In this document: one piece after another, positions 51,704 through 62,263 of the stretch
Numbering within the stretch: the first letter of the stretch is position 1
Layout of the letters: each line of letters begins with the position of its first letter
Assembly: GCA_016721305.1 (NCBI GenBank)
Contig: JADKIH010000005.1
Span: 1 to 64,000, forward strand
Origin: Bacteroidota bacterium
Lineage (GTDB): Bacteria > Bacteroidota > Bacteroidia > AKYH767-A > 2013-40CM-41-45
Direction: 5' to 3'
Length of the DNA stretch: 64,000 nucleotides
Translations under genes and position numbers: made by a program
The notes under the pieces: model-generated
The model's database searches: none
What the model was told of the DNA's origin: nothing
Seen by the model: only the letters and a program-made list of their open reading frames with translations

Positions 51704-52631
51704 TTAAAACCATCTCTTAAACCGAAACACCAACACTGCCAACACCGAAAAGAAAAAGGAGATTGTTAGCACTAAATAAAACCCCCAGGGATTTTGCTGC
51801 AAAGCGTTCGGAACGTTCATTCCGTACAAACTTGCAATCAACGTTGGTATCATGAGGATGATGGAAATGGATGTCAATCGCTTCATGATGACGTTCAGAT
51901 TGTTCGAAATCACGGAAGCGTAGGCATCCATCATTCCGCTCAAGATGTCGCTGTAAATATTTGTGGTTTCTTGCGCCTGTCTTAATTCAATTTCTACATC
52001 TTCCACTAACTCGATATCGAACGTGCCACGGTGCTCTTTGATGTTTTTTATCTTATGAATTAAAATATCGTTTCCTTTTAATGAGGTGGTGAAGAATACC
52101 ATACACTTTTCAATCTGAAAAAGTGTCTGAAGCTCTTCATTCTTGATCGACTTCTCAAGTTTGTTTTCCGCCAATTTAATACGATGATTGATTTGCTTGA
52201 GATATTTCAAAAACCAAACACTCGACGAAAGCAATAATTTCAAAACTAAATCAAAATTATTCAGAACGGTCAATCTTTTTCTATTGATGTAATTAATGAA
52301 ATCGGGGATCATTTCTGTTTGATAAAAACATATAGAAACAAATATATCCTCCTTAAATATCAATCCTAATGGAACCGTCGAGAATGGCAAGCTGTCTTCC
52401 ACGCTTTTAAAAGGAACACGAAGGACAATCAAAAACCACCCATTCTCCAATTCAATACGCGGACGTTCATCGACGTCCTCAATATCGTTAAAATAAGACT
52501 CAGGAATCTTTTAAGTCATTCAGCAAATAAGCTTTATCCGCACCGGTCGGACATTCCACATTTATCCAGCAATTGGGTTCCCAATTTTCACACTTGATAA
52601 AACCATTTTCACTTTTAATAAATGACTTCAT
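51704..52631 (-). CDS. corA: CorA-family magnesium/cobalt transporter (frameshifted)
   Basis: The C-terminus has two TM helices with the diagnostic YGMNVP motif (in LIASLYGMNVPNALQ), preceded by the long coiled stalk (ELRQAQETTNIYSDILSGMM). The open frame starts at 52450. A one-base indel near 52505 (after LLNDLKDS) joins it to an N-terminal leader from an ATG at 52631, restoring KIPESYFNDIEDVDERPRIE. CorA forms a pentameric inner-membrane channel for Mg2+ or Co2+ uptake. Confidence 0.85.
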
Positions 52632-53113
52632 AATATTATACTAATCTTACATCAGTTTACGAAATAATGGCACCAAGATCCCTGCGGGATATACCATTCT
52701 CTATTCGTATTTTCATTTAGGAATGGTATAAATCGCGTCTAGTATAAATCGTAGTTTTATGATGAGACCGTCTCTATAAACTACTGAATTACACCTCATC
52801 AATCTTTACAAAAGTACTATAAAATTCGACCTAAGAACAAAATGAAATCACTGAACCATCATTTGTTTCAACCTCAAAATATGACAAAACCCCATACAAC
52901 ATAATTCGACGCGGGAAATTTGTCGTCCGGTAATTTTTTCCGGATAAATTGAAAAAACGATTACGGATATCTCATCTTCGGCTGCCAAATTCTTTCCGCA
53001 AATACTAGCAGCTTGTATTCCTCAGGGAAGAAAGATTTCACTACTCTCCATTTAAAAACTATGCAGCAGTGGATTTTTACTCTCTATGGTTTAGATATTT
53101 CTAATGCCAATTC
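52632..53113. other. Intergenic region with a short inverted repeat
   Basis: The only structure is an inverted repeat at 52691-52729 (ATACCATTC and GAATGGTAT, 21-nt loop), preceded by a GATCCCTGCGGGAT dyad. It looks like a decayed REP-type element. No gene is seen. Confidence 0.35.
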
Positions 53114-54715
53114 TTATTCCATAATCGTGATTTTGCCAACAAATCTCCTACTTCCACTTTCAACAACAGCTTGGTAAACTCCGGATCTTAGATTTAATTG
53201 ATAACTCATTTCCCCCACCCAAGGCGACCGGTTATCGTAAAATACTTCGACTCCAAAGCAATTATAGATATGAAAGTTAATCTTGTCTGTCATTGGCTGC
53301 TGCCATCTCAAAGTGAAACTTCCGGACGATGGATTTGGGAAGATAGCGAGATCATTGGAGTAACTTTTCTCTAATCCATTTACTAACCCTGAGAGATCAT
53401 ACTTCGCTACGCCGATATTCGATGTCTCAAATTGATTTTCAAAATTAAATCTTCCACAAACATAAACGTTGCCATCATCGGACTCACACATTTCATTGCT
53501 TTTTTCGCCCAATTGATTTAGTGAGTTGTAAATGTCGTATCCAAAAACATTCAGTGAACTGTCGAAAGCGGCAACAAATAAATCTGACTTAGGGAATGAT
53601 AAAACATAAAGGCTTCCGGTGGCGGCTAGAATTCCACTTTTAAGCATGCGGAAATCTCCCAGCTCAGACGTAAAATAAAATGTATTCTGAATACTGTTAC
53701 TATTCATAAAAACGCCTGACGAATCAAGCTTTTCAATAGTCAGTATATCAATGCCATTTTGCGGAACCACAGCTCCATAAATATTTCCCCGGACATCCGT
53801 ACTAATTCTTAGATATGAAAGTGGCTGGATCGGTCTATCCCATAAAACATTTCCCAATGAATCTAATTTCATCAAAATGCCAACTTGCCCCGTGGAATCC
53901 ATAAGAGTTCCTGAGACATATAGATTTTTAAACACATCCATTGTAATGTCATTCATACCTGCATAAGGTTGCGAAGAATATTGCTTAACGAACCAATCGC
54001 GGACACCGGATGAAGAGTAATGGCTGATAAAAATAAAATTTGACAACACTGATGTATCTCGCCCTGATCCTGCTACAAATAATCCACCGGAAGAATCTGC
54101 AAGCAACTTTACATTATATGAAAATTCGAATGATGAATCAACTCTTTCCCATAAAACAGCTCCATTATAATCCATACATAACAGGGAAAGATTTACTAAT
54201 GGAAATGCATCCCAATGTGAAGCTACTACAATCGTTGAATTACTTAACACAGCCATATCCAACACATCATAACCGGGAAAAGTAGTTGTACTGTCCGGAA
54301 CAAAATATTGTTTGTTAGAAAAAGATGTGTCTAACCGAGCAACAACAATTTTATTGATTGGAAGAGAATCGTTACTCAATGTTGCTGCAGCGAAAACATC
54401 TCCTTTACCATCATAGATAACCTTTCTATAGCCAAAACCAGGATTAGAAGTATCTACATTCAGATATACACCGGACTCATCAATAAAAAGCAATGTGTTC
54501 TTGTTATTACCTATACTACTTTTATAAACACCTGCAGTAATAGTTCTTCCTGATGGCAGAACTGAAATACTCCGGGCCGATGCTTCATAGTTATTTATCG
54601 GATTATAAGAATACTCCCAGGATCGATTGATCTGTGAATGGGCAACATGTGGATCCAAAATCAATAAAGTAAGGATGATACACAAATAAAAGGCGGAATA
54701 AAATTTTGGTTTCAT
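53114..54715 (-). CDS. Secreted propeller-repeat protein with T9SS sorting domain
   Basis: An intact 533-residue protein with a signal peptide (FYLCIILTLLILDPHVAHSQ) and repeats of the type 'DSSGGLFVAGSG', 'DVFKNLYVSGTL', 'DVRGNIYGAVVP'. The C-terminal tail (LAIFPNPSSGSFTLRWQQPM through SGVYQAVVESGSRRFVGKI) is a type IX sorting domain. Role at the cell surface not known. Confidence 0.85.
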   Translation of the reverse strand: MKPKFYSAFYLCIILTLLILDPHVAHSQINRSWEYSYNPINNYEASARSISVLPSGRTITAGVYKSSIGNNKNTLLFIDESGVYLNVDTSNPGFGYRKVIYDGKGDVFAAATLSNDSLPINKIVVARLDTSFSNKQYFVPDSTTTFPGYDVLDMAVLSNSTIVVASHWDAFPLVNLSLLCMDYNGAVLWERVDSSFEFSYNVKLLADSSGGLFVAGSGRDTSVLSNFIFISHYSSSGVRDWFVKQYSSQPYAGMNDITMDVFKNLYVSGTLMDSTGQVGILMKLDSLGNVLWDRPIQPLSYLRISTDVRGNIYGAVVPQNGIDILTIEKLDSSGVFMNSNSIQNTFYFTSELGDFRMLKSGILAATGSLYVLSFPKSDLFVAAFDSSLNVFGYDIYNSLNQLGEKSNEMCESDDGNVYVCGRFNFENQFETSNIGVAKYDLSGLVNGLEKSYSNDLAIFPNPSSGSFTLRWQQPMTDKINFHIYNCFGVEVFYDNRSPWVGEMSYQLNLRSGVYQAVVESGSRRFVGKITIME

Positions 54716-55085
54716 TTTTCGTAGATGGATAGTTGCGATGAAATGTTATAATGAAGTATTACAATGAATTGAAATAAATATACGACATTATTTTGACATC
54801 GCACTTGGATCTCGATTTCCATAGTGTTAAAGCTGCTGCTCCCTTTTACTAAGAAAAGCAATGAATTTCGCTTTACAAAAAAGATAATCGAAAATTCTTA
54901 TTAATTTAATACAGCATTCTGAAAATATACTATCCCGAAATGAAAATACGAGAAAGGATAGTATTTCCCGGAGGGATCATAGCTCCATTATTTCGTAAAC
55001 TTAGATTCGATAGATAAAGTAATTACCCAAACTTCGTCCAAACGAAAATGCTACTTTATTCGGTCACAAATTTAAATATGGACCA
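54716..55085. other. Intergenic region
   Basis: 370 bp of AT-rich sequence without a gene. It contains the promoter region of the 53114-54715 gene. Confidence 0.3.
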
Positions 55086-56975
55086 TCAAGGCTGTATCGA
55101 AACCGTCAAGAGATTCGTCTCTACCAAACTGTAATCTGTAGATTCCACAATTCCATCACCTGTAAGATCATTCACAGGATTACCAATTGCAACCACCGAA
55201 AGTGCACCTTCTACACTAAGAAAATCTGACATATTGATCGCCTTATCCTGATTCACGTCTCCGCTGTAAATCGCAAAATTTCCATCACCCAGGCTTCTCA
55301 TATTACTTCCAAATGCTTTTGTAATCGCATCGGTAAAATCATAGCTCATACCTGTTGTAATCGTAACCGGAAGTGTGCTCCAGGTTTCTAATGCGTTGCG
55401 ATGACGTACTACTAAGTAATATTGCCCTCCCGAAACTGCTGAAGGAAAATCGAAAGTCGAATTACCGCTTGTCGATAAAACTGATGTCGAAGTATAAAGG
55501 ATATTGTAAGGCGAATTAACATTTGCCAATGATAGCGTGATTGTATCGCACAAAGCAGGATGGCCAACGGGATCTGCTACGGCCCTCATCGTCCCTGTAC
55601 TTAAATAATATCCTTCGATAAAACATTTCACCTGAACAGAAACGGCGGTGCTTACTAATTTCACCGTCCAGAAATCGTTTTGGCCGTGATTGCCGCTGAC
55701 ATCGAAATTACCGGAATAACTTTCTCCCGTAATTACATAACCACCACCTGTTGTCTCCCGAATTGAATAAGCCTGATCGAGATCGGTTCCTCCGTAACAT
55801 TTCTGCCAGCTCATAGCCCCACTACTAATTAACTTAACCACCCAATAGTCGTAGTTGATGTATGAAACGCTATGACCGGTAACATCACCATCGGTACTGT
55901 AAGTAGATGCACCAACGACATAGCCACCGTCTGTAGTTTGCCGAACCGAAGCACCGTAATCACCATTTGTTCCTCCAAGACTTCTCTCCCATTGCAATAC
56001 ACCACTGTCATTTATTTTAACAACCCAACAATCAGCCGATGTGGCAACACCATGATGAGCGCTCACATCGCCATTATTCGATTCACTTGATCCTGTGAGA
56101 ATATATCCTCCGTCATTCGTTTGCTGAATGGAACGCGCCTGATCATCGTACGTACCACCGTAACATGTCTGCCAGGAAATAGCACCTACGTTATCCAATT
56201 TTACAACCCAGTAATCATGTAGCCCTCCGTGATTTCCGCTTACGTCACCGTCATTCGATCCGCTTCGGCCGGCAACTACAAAACCACCATCGCTTGTTTG
56301 TTGTATTGCCTGTGCCTGATCATCGCCCGTTCCGCCTAAGGATTTCTGCCATTGTAAAACTCCTGTCCCATTTATCTTCACCACCCAATAATCAACACCG
56401 CCATGATTACCTGTAACATCTCCATTGATACTATTTGAAATTCCGCCAATGATATATCCTCCGTCGACACACTGCTGAATAGAATAACCAATATCAGCCG
56501 TACTTCCTCCTAAACATTTTTGCCATTGAATTGCACCTGCTCCGGAAAGTTTTACGACCCAGCAATCATACGAACTTCCCGTTGCTCCATGATGACCGCT
56601 TACATCGCCATTGTTCGAAGCAGTGGCCCCACACATCATGTAACCTCCGTCGGCAGTCTGTGTAATATCAAATGCGATATCCGATGAACTACCACCTAAT
56701 GGATTTTGCCATTGCATGTTTCCATTGGCATCATACTTTACTACCCATGCATCGTTAGCTCCATGAATGACATCGGGATCCAAATCGCCATCATCCGAAT
56801 AAGCCATTCCGGCTACAATATATCCGCCGTCGGCCGTTTGTCTCACAGAATACCCTGCATCAAAACTCCATCCGCCCGAACATTTTTGCCACTGAATTGA
56901 TGGCGTTTGAGAATAGCTTTGTGAAAAGAAAAGCAAGCCTACCAACAGAATTGAACAAATATTCCCGAATTTCAT
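55086..56975 (-). CDS. Secreted repeat protein with a dockerin-like C-terminus
   Basis: An intact 629-residue protein. After the signal peptide (ICSILLVGLLFFSQSYSQ) come seven copies of a ~60-residue unit with the core 'WQKCxGGxxxDxAxSIxQTxDGGYIxxG', ending in 'GDVSGHHG', which suggests a seven-bladed propeller. The last ~170 residues (KCFIEGYYLSTGTM, then RHRNALETWSTLPVTITTG and SGDVNQDKAINMSDF) match the terminal domain of the giant protein at 45590-46129. The DVNQD segment resembles a calcium-binding dockerin loop. No T9SS tail is visible. Confidence 0.8.
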   Translation of the reverse strand: MKFGNICSILLVGLLFFSQSYSQTPSIQWQKCSGGWSFDAGYSVRQTADGGYIVAGMAYSDDGDLDPDVIHGANDAWVVKYDANGNMQWQNPLGGSSSDIAFDITQTADGGYMMCGATASNNGDVSGHHGATGSSYDCWVVKLSGAGAIQWQKCLGGSTADIGYSIQQCVDGGYIIGGISNSINGDVTGNHGGVDYWVVKINGTGVLQWQKSLGGTGDDQAQAIQQTSDGGFVVAGRSGSNDGDVSGNHGGLHDYWVVKLDNVGAISWQTCYGGTYDDQARSIQQTNDGGYILTGSSESNNGDVSAHHGVATSADCWVVKINDSGVLQWERSLGGTNGDYGASVRQTTDGGYVVGASTYSTDGDVTGHSVSYINYDYWVVKLISSGAMSWQKCYGGTDLDQAYSIRETTGGGYVITGESYSGNFDVSGNHGQNDFWTVKLVSTAVSVQVKCFIEGYYLSTGTMRAVADPVGHPALCDTITLSLANVNSPYNILYTSTSVLSTSGNSTFDFPSAVSGGQYYLVVRHRNALETWSTLPVTITTGMSYDFTDAITKAFGSNMRSLGDGNFAIYSGDVNQDKAINMSDFLSVEGALSVVAIGNPVNDLTGDGIVESTDYSLVETNLLTVSIQP

Positions 56976-57507
56976 GTGTGTAAGAATTACATTATTAAAA
57001 TTGCGTGCTGCGTGATTGAGTTCTAAATCTTCTCAGCTCTCCATAAATTAATGAAGGCTAATTTCATTATAATAAAACACATGTACTATGACATTTGTAA
57101 GTATCAAACTTACGTTTCAAAGAAATCATGCAGGCCTTTTCGCAGAATAATATCTGCAATGATGCAGAGTTTTAGGTTTTCTTATGTAGCAAAACTGATC
57201 TGAATCTGGGCAGATAAAAAAATAGAATAATGCACTTATTGATTCAAAATCTACCAAAAATCTGATGAGCTTTTACCCGTTCACAGTCTGAAAACTTGGA
57301 TATACCTTTGATTTTAGTATTTTAGCATAATTCACAAAAAAGCAGACTCAATTTTACCGTGATTTACAATATAAGCCATGCTTGTATTAAATTCCACAAT
57401 CAGGGAGCCAAGAATGAAAAAGAGCACGACTTACGGACACTAGCACATAGTAATTGACTATTGTCCGCTTGAAAGTCGAATACGATTAACCCTCTGTCTT
57501 TCCACAT
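56976..57507. other. Divergent intergenic region
   Basis: 530 bp between divergently transcribed genes; it must contain both promoters. No ORF or strong repeat found. Confidence 0.3.
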
Positions 57508-58928
57508 ATGCGAATTACTCGAGCTTTCATTCTTCTTTTTTTGCTGATTTCGCTGATGAGCTTGGTGATTCCTGTCCTACCTCCAATCCCATACGACTAC
57601 GAAACTCTAAATCTGCCGGCACATTTTACAGCCGACGGCTGGCCGATTCCTTCTGTTACATACTGGGAAAACACTCCGGCTAACAATGCGATCACCAACG
57701 ATGGCGCTACACTCGGTCGTGTTCTGTTTTATGATAAAAGCTTAAGTGCAAATGGAACTACCTCCTGTGCATCCTGTCACAAACAAACTTATGCGTTTGC
57801 TGACTCAGTGGCTCACAGTACCGGTTTCAACGGCGGTTTGACTCGAAGAAATTCCATGACGCTTGTGAATACTCGATGGTATTTCGGAGGAAGAATGTTT
57901 TGGGATACGCGTGCCTCTTCCCTCGAGAATCAGGTGCTCATGCCTTTTACTGACACAGTCGAAATGGGAAATACTTTACCTGCTATTCTTCAAACCATAC
58001 GACAACAGCCTTACTACGCACAACTGTTTCAGAATGCTTTCGGAGACACTTCCGTTACTACCTCACGAATATCTTTGGCTCTCGCACAATTTATACGAAG
58101 CATTGTCAGCGATTCTTCTAAATATGATATTGGTCGGGCATCAGTGACATCCATATTCGATCCGTTTCCAAATTTTTCCACTTCCGAAAACATTGGGAAA
58201 AATATATTCTTCAATACATTTCAGAATGGCGGTGGCGATTGCTTCATGTGTCACAAAACAGAGGCATTCGTTAACGATGCTTCCGGCCCAAGCTGTAATG
58301 GTCTCGACGCTGTTTCTACTACTGATAAAGGCATGTTCGAGTCGACAGGCAACAACGGTGATATCGGGAAATTCAAAGTAACGTCGCTGCGGAATATCGC
58401 TCTTACTGCTCCGTATATGCATGACGGAAGATTTGCCGACCTTAATCAGGTTGTCGCATTTTATAATTCCGGAATTCAACTACACATGAATTTGTCTCCC
58501 GGACTCATCGACACCACAGGCGGAGTCTCTTCTCCGCGTGTCATGAATCTTGCTCAGCAGCAAATTTACGGGCTCATCGATTTCTTAAAAACTCTCACCG
58601 ATTCGAGTCTGATAAATGAAGTAAAATGGAGTGACCCGTTCTCGATTTCTACATCGACATCAAATAACATTGATCTCAATCAAGCTATCTCTCTTTTTCC
58701 AAATCCGGCTTCTGACCATTTTTCAATAGCCGGAACAAAAGAGCTTGATAATCGAATTGCCGATCTCACACTATTTGATTCATGGAAAAATCGTCTTAAG
58801 TAAAAAGACAATGCTCTCTTTCGGGACAACAAATTTACATTGACAAGTTAAACGATGGCCTATACTTCGTTCGTATCCAAATCGGAGATTTTGTTTCCGT
58901 TAGCAAACTATCAAAGCTGAACCAATAA
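57508..58928 (+). CDS. MauG/CcpA-type diheme cytochrome c peroxidase with T9SS tail (frameshifted)
   Basis: Two c-type haem motifs are visible: CASCH (residues 87-91) in TTSCASCHKQTYAFAD, and CFMCH (245-249) in GGGDCFMCHKTEA. The haem environment (RRNSMTLVNTRWY, TAPYMHDGRFADL) is typical of the cytochrome-c-peroxidase/MauG family. An N-terminal signal segment leads to the periplasm. The tail (AISLFPNPASDHFSIA) is a sorting domain that continues through frame changes near 58785 and 58825 to GLYFVRIQIGDFVSVSKL and ends at 58928. It reduces H2O2 or performs a related oxidation. A type IX tail on this enzyme suggests surface location. Confidence 0.85.
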
Positions 58929-58992
58929 CAAATAGGTGTATACTAAAAAGGCCTGTTCATTTAAAAAGGCATGATCCGGTTTTTCTTTACGT

Positions 58993-60256
58993 TCAAACCC
59001 GAACTCCAATCACAAGCACATCATCGACTTGCTCATTTTCGCCTTTCCAGCTTTCTAAATAATCTGACAAGTGCTTTTGTTGCTCATCCATTTCTAAATG
59101 CTGAATTGACAAGAGCATTTCCTTGAATTTCTTTGTCATCAATTTCTTCCCTGCTTCTCCTCCAAACTGATCGGCATAACCATCACTGAAAATATAAAAG
59201 GCGTCGTTCGGCTTCAATTGAATTTCATGACTGAGGAAGTTCTCTTCATGCGTAATCTGCAATCCACCAACGGGAAATTTATTCGGGCTATGTACAATTA
59301 ATTCTTCACCACGAACAATCCAAAGCGGACGATTAGCTCCGGCATACTTTAGGACATTGCGCTCCAAGTCGAGTGAACAAATGGCAACATCCATTCCATC
59401 GGTCGATTCGTTGTTCCGCTGATTCAATGCACTGATCATTTCTTCGTGAAGATTATCTAGCACCAATCCGGGATCATTAATTCTTCGTTCATTAATAATC
59501 TGTCGCAACAATGAATTACCTACAACACTTAGAAAAGCTCCCGTTACACCATGGCCTGTACAATCAGCCGTGATAATAATGGCATTTTATCATTTCTGAA
59601 AAAGAAAAGAAATCGCCACTAACAATATCCTTTGGCAAATACAAGACAAATGATTTGGAAAACGTTTCTCTTATAGTTGAGAGTTCCGGAAGAATAGCAG
59701 ACTGAATTCGACGTGCATAATTTACATTATCGGTGATCTCTTTATTCTTTACCGTAATCTGCTCGTTCTTTATTTGCAATTCCTTTGTCCGCTCATCAAC
59801 TAACTTTGTCAATTCCTCTTCCCGTGTGCGAAGCTGATTGATGATCGACTCGTTTTGATTTCTCAGACGTTTAGTAAGCGTACTAATTATTTTCTTCGCA
59901 ACTTCTGGCTGACTTTGGAGTAAGTCGTAAAACAGTTCGCGAGTGATGGTAAGAACAGTGATATCCGTTATCGCCGTCACCGACATTGATCGTGTCCCCG
60001 CATCCAGCAGAGAAAACTCACCGAAGAAATTCCCGGCCTCTGTGATAGCCACCACATGGTCGCCATCGTGAATCTTCACCTTGCCACCGGCGATCACAAA
60101 CATCGAATCGCCCTGATCACCCTTTTGGATTATCGTAGTATCAGCTTTAAAAGTGGCGATTTTCAGGCGGTCGGCAAAAGCCTGAAGCAATTCCACCGGA
60201 ATACCGGCGAAAATTTCGACCCGATTCAGCAAATCAAATATCGACTGTTGACTCAT
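58993..60256 (-). CDS. Cyclic-nucleotide-binding - coiled coil - SpoIIE-type phosphatase (one frameshift)
   Basis: Start taken at MSQQSIFDLLNRV (60256). The N-terminal ~130 residues form a cNMP-binding domain (IIQKGDQGDSMFVIAGGKVK, GNFFGEFSLLDAGTRS). A coiled coil follows (RTREEELTKLVDERTKELQI), then the PP2C/SpoIIE domain (YLPKDIVSGDFF). A frame change near 59580 gives TADCTGHGVTGAFLSVVGNS and leads into the intact part 58993-59511 (STDGMDVAICSLD, FYIFSDGYADQFGGEAGKK). It dephosphorylates a regulatory protein, probably an anti-sigma-factor antagonist, under nucleotide control. Confidence 0.8.
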
Positions 60257-60397
60257 AAAGGCTTTTACGTGATTTGGATGCAATGTAACCCATTCTTCCC
60301 GATTTTAAAAAGGATGATACTCAAGTTGCACGTATCAATTAACCCGAATCTTCACAAGGCTTCTATCCTGAGAGATGGTAATATTGTTACGTTTTCT

Positions 60398-60474
60398 TTA
60401 CCACATGAACACGAGGTTTAATGAGGATCACGAGAACCTTGTGATCCTCATTAAACCTCGTGTTCTCGTGGTAA
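60398..60474. repeat. Long imperfect palindrome (34-bp stem)
   Basis: The left arm (60398-60431) and right arm (60441-60474) pair over 34 bp with two mismatches and a 9-nt loop. The arms read TTACCACATGAACACGAGG then TTTAATGAGGATCAC. There is no T-run, so it is not a simple terminator. It lies between the SorB-like gene and the cNMP-SpoIIE gene. Confidence 0.75.
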
Positions 60475-60493
60475 TTTTACGCTCACACTCACA

Positions 60494-60832
60494 CTATTTC
60501 CCTCTTACCGCCATCAAATAATCCACAATCGGCCCCACCGTCGTATCCGAAATCGGCGCACCGTATTTATGGATCATCTTATCGACTGTCTTTTCCCATG
60601 TCTTATGATTGAAATTCGGCTGCATCTGCACATAACGGGCAGAATGACACGACGTACAATTAGCCACAAAAGTATTATACCCACCCGTCTGCGGCAGATC
60701 GATGCTCACTTCGGAAATCTGCTTTACAATCTGCGGCTTTGCTCCTGAATTTTGACCCGAGTCACTACACGAGCTAAATAAACACAGAGACCAAACGATA
60801 AAAAACGAAAGAGTGTATCGCGTTACTTCCAT
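60494..60832 (-). CDS. Cytochrome c lipoprotein, SorB-like subunit of sulfite dehydrogenase
   Basis: Start at the ATG at 60832. The lipoprotein signal ends WSLCLFSSCSDSG. A single haem motif is in FVANCTSCHSARYVQMQPNF and the C-terminal KTWEKTVDKMIHKYGAPISD matches the small cytochrome of SorAB-type sulfite dehydrogenases. It follows the molybdopterin subunit on the same strand, separated only by the heptamer array, and should accept electrons from it. Confidence 0.8.
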   Translation of the reverse strand: MEVTRYTLSFFIVWSLCLFSSCSDSGQNSGAKPQIVKQISEVSIDLPQTGGYNTFVANCTSCHSARYVQMQPNFNHKTWEKTVDKMIHKYGAPISDTTVGPIVDYLMAVRGK

Positions 60833-60836
60833 TCTA

Positions 60837-61019
60837 ATTACCAATTTCTAATTACTAATTTCTAATTACCTGCGTCGGGTTGCGGGTTGCGGGTTACGAG
60901 TTGCGAGTTGCGAGTTGCGAGGTACGACTGTCGCCTACGTAATGGTCAACTTACTACTTACTACTTACTACTTACAACTTACTACTTACTACTTACAACT
61001 TACAACTTACTACTTACTA
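60837..61019 (-). repeat. Heptanucleotide array element, copy 1
   Basis: Plus-strand order: TAATTAC/TTTCTAATTAC repeats (60837-60870), a degenerate GTTGCGG/GTTGCGA/GTTACGA heptamer array (60875-60920), a core GGTACGACTGTCGCCTACGT plus AATGGTCAAC (60921-60950), then TTACTAC/TTACAAC heptamers (60951-61019). The last heptamer contains the sorA stop codon. Confidence 0.85.
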
Positions 61020-62222
61020 CTTACCAACCTTCACCACCAACTCCTCAATCTCATTCCTCATATACCCACTCCGATTCCAATGATGTTCGGGTTGCGTATC
61101 ACCTACAGCATTCGTAGCCTTTACTTTGAAATGAAACGTTCCCTCTGAGGTCGGATTCCATTTATATCTCCATCGTCTCCAGGAAAACTTCCCCAACTCT
61201 GCATCAAGTTGTGTCGGCTTCCATGTTTTTCCTCCGTCGGCTGAAATTTCTACGGAAACAATTCCATCTCCGCCATCCATCGCTAAGCCCTGAAACTCGA
61301 CCGTCTCTCCAACGGCGAGAATACTATCAGGCTCGGGAGTAACGAAAATACTTCGCACATCCATTTTTCCCATTGGCTGCATTTCAGTAGCCAGACTATC
61401 GGGCTTCTCATTTCCATTCTTCACGCCTTTCGGAACGAGGTATGCTGTCTTCATCCAGAAGCCTCCGAATGTATCAGGCTGCACATGTATGTTGCTTAGC
61501 ATTCCAACCCAATATGTCGCATACCATCCGGGAACAACAAGCTTTAACGGATATCCATTGAGCAATGGAATTTCCTTACCATTCATTTCGTATGCGACAA
61601 CGAGTGTTGTATCCAGTGCTTTTTCTAATCGTAACGACTTCACAAAATCAGGAGTCTCTGGCATGAGTGCTGCGTCGAGTCCGTTGAAGACAACATCGAA
61701 GGCTTCTTTTTTCAAACCTGCAGCTTTCAGCAAATCACATAGTCGCACGCCCGTCCATTTTGCATTTCCCATCGCGCCGTTTTTCCATTGTCCTCCGGGT
61801 ACACGCGGATCAAAAAAACTGCGCGAGTTTCCGGAACATTGTGCTAAGGCGGTTATGGTAACAGGATTGAATTTCGTTTTGAGATCGTTGATAGAAAGCG
61901 CAAGCGGTTTTTGAACATGACCATCAATTCTCAAACGAAAAGTATCAGGATCCACTTTATCAGGCAATACTGCTAAATGCCAGCGAACAAAGAATACATC
62001 GTTCGGAGTATAATCGAGCAGAAAATAATGAAGCGGAGTCTCCAGATTCATCGGACGATCCGTCAGTAATCGCATCGGTTGCTTCCCGGGAGCGATCACC
62101 ATCTCATCGGCAGTAGAATCTTTGGAAGAATGATTTTGATTTTGCGAATTATCAGAGCATGCAGAAAAAAGCAGAATGCTTGCCAGACAGAAACGACGAA
62201 TGCTCTTAAAAGACGAAGTCAT
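61017..62222 (-). CDS. Molybdopterin-dependent sulfite oxidase/dehydrogenase (SorA-like) lipoprotein
   Basis: The leader (FCLASILLFSACSDN) has a lipobox at the Cys in SAC, so the enzyme is anchored to a membrane. The Moco domain has the ligand Cys129 in ALAQCSGNSRSFFDPRVPGG, plus NAKWTGVRLCDLLKAAGL and YPLKLVVPGWYATYWVGML. The dimerisation domain ends in GDTQPEHHWNRSGYMRNEIE. It oxidises sulfite to sulfate and passes electrons to the SorB-like cytochrome encoded downstream. The unusual features are the lipid anchor on both subunits and the repeat array starting at the stop codon. Confidence 0.88.
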   Translation of the reverse strand: MTSSFKSIRRFCLASILLFSACSDNSQNQNHSSKDSTADEMVIAPGKQPMRLLTDRPMNLETPLHYFLLDYTPNDVFFVRWHLAVLPDKVDPDTFRLRIDGHVQKPLALSINDLKTKFNPVTITALAQCSGNSRSFFDPRVPGGQWKNGAMGNAKWTGVRLCDLLKAAGLKKEAFDVVFNGLDAALMPETPDFVKSLRLEKALDTTLVVAYEMNGKEIPLLNGYPLKLVVPGWYATYWVGMLSNIHVQPDTFGGFWMKTAYLVPKGVKNGNEKPDSLATEMQPMGKMDVRSIFVTPEPDSILAVGETVEFQGLAMDGGDGIVSVEISADGGKTWKPTQLDAELGKFSWRRWRYKWNPTSEGTFHFKVKATNAVGDTQPEHHWNRSGYMRNEIEELVVKVGK

Positions 62223-62263
62223 ACAATTTATTTTAAAAAACCCAAAAAAAAGGGTTCAACGGG

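Noticed and set aside
60837..61019. CRISPR array
   Set aside because: Units are only 7 bp, contiguous and without unique spacers; no cas genes nearby.
60887..61148. Plus-strand ORFs rich in LLTTYY repeats
   Set aside because: They are translations of the heptanucleotide array and not protein-coding.
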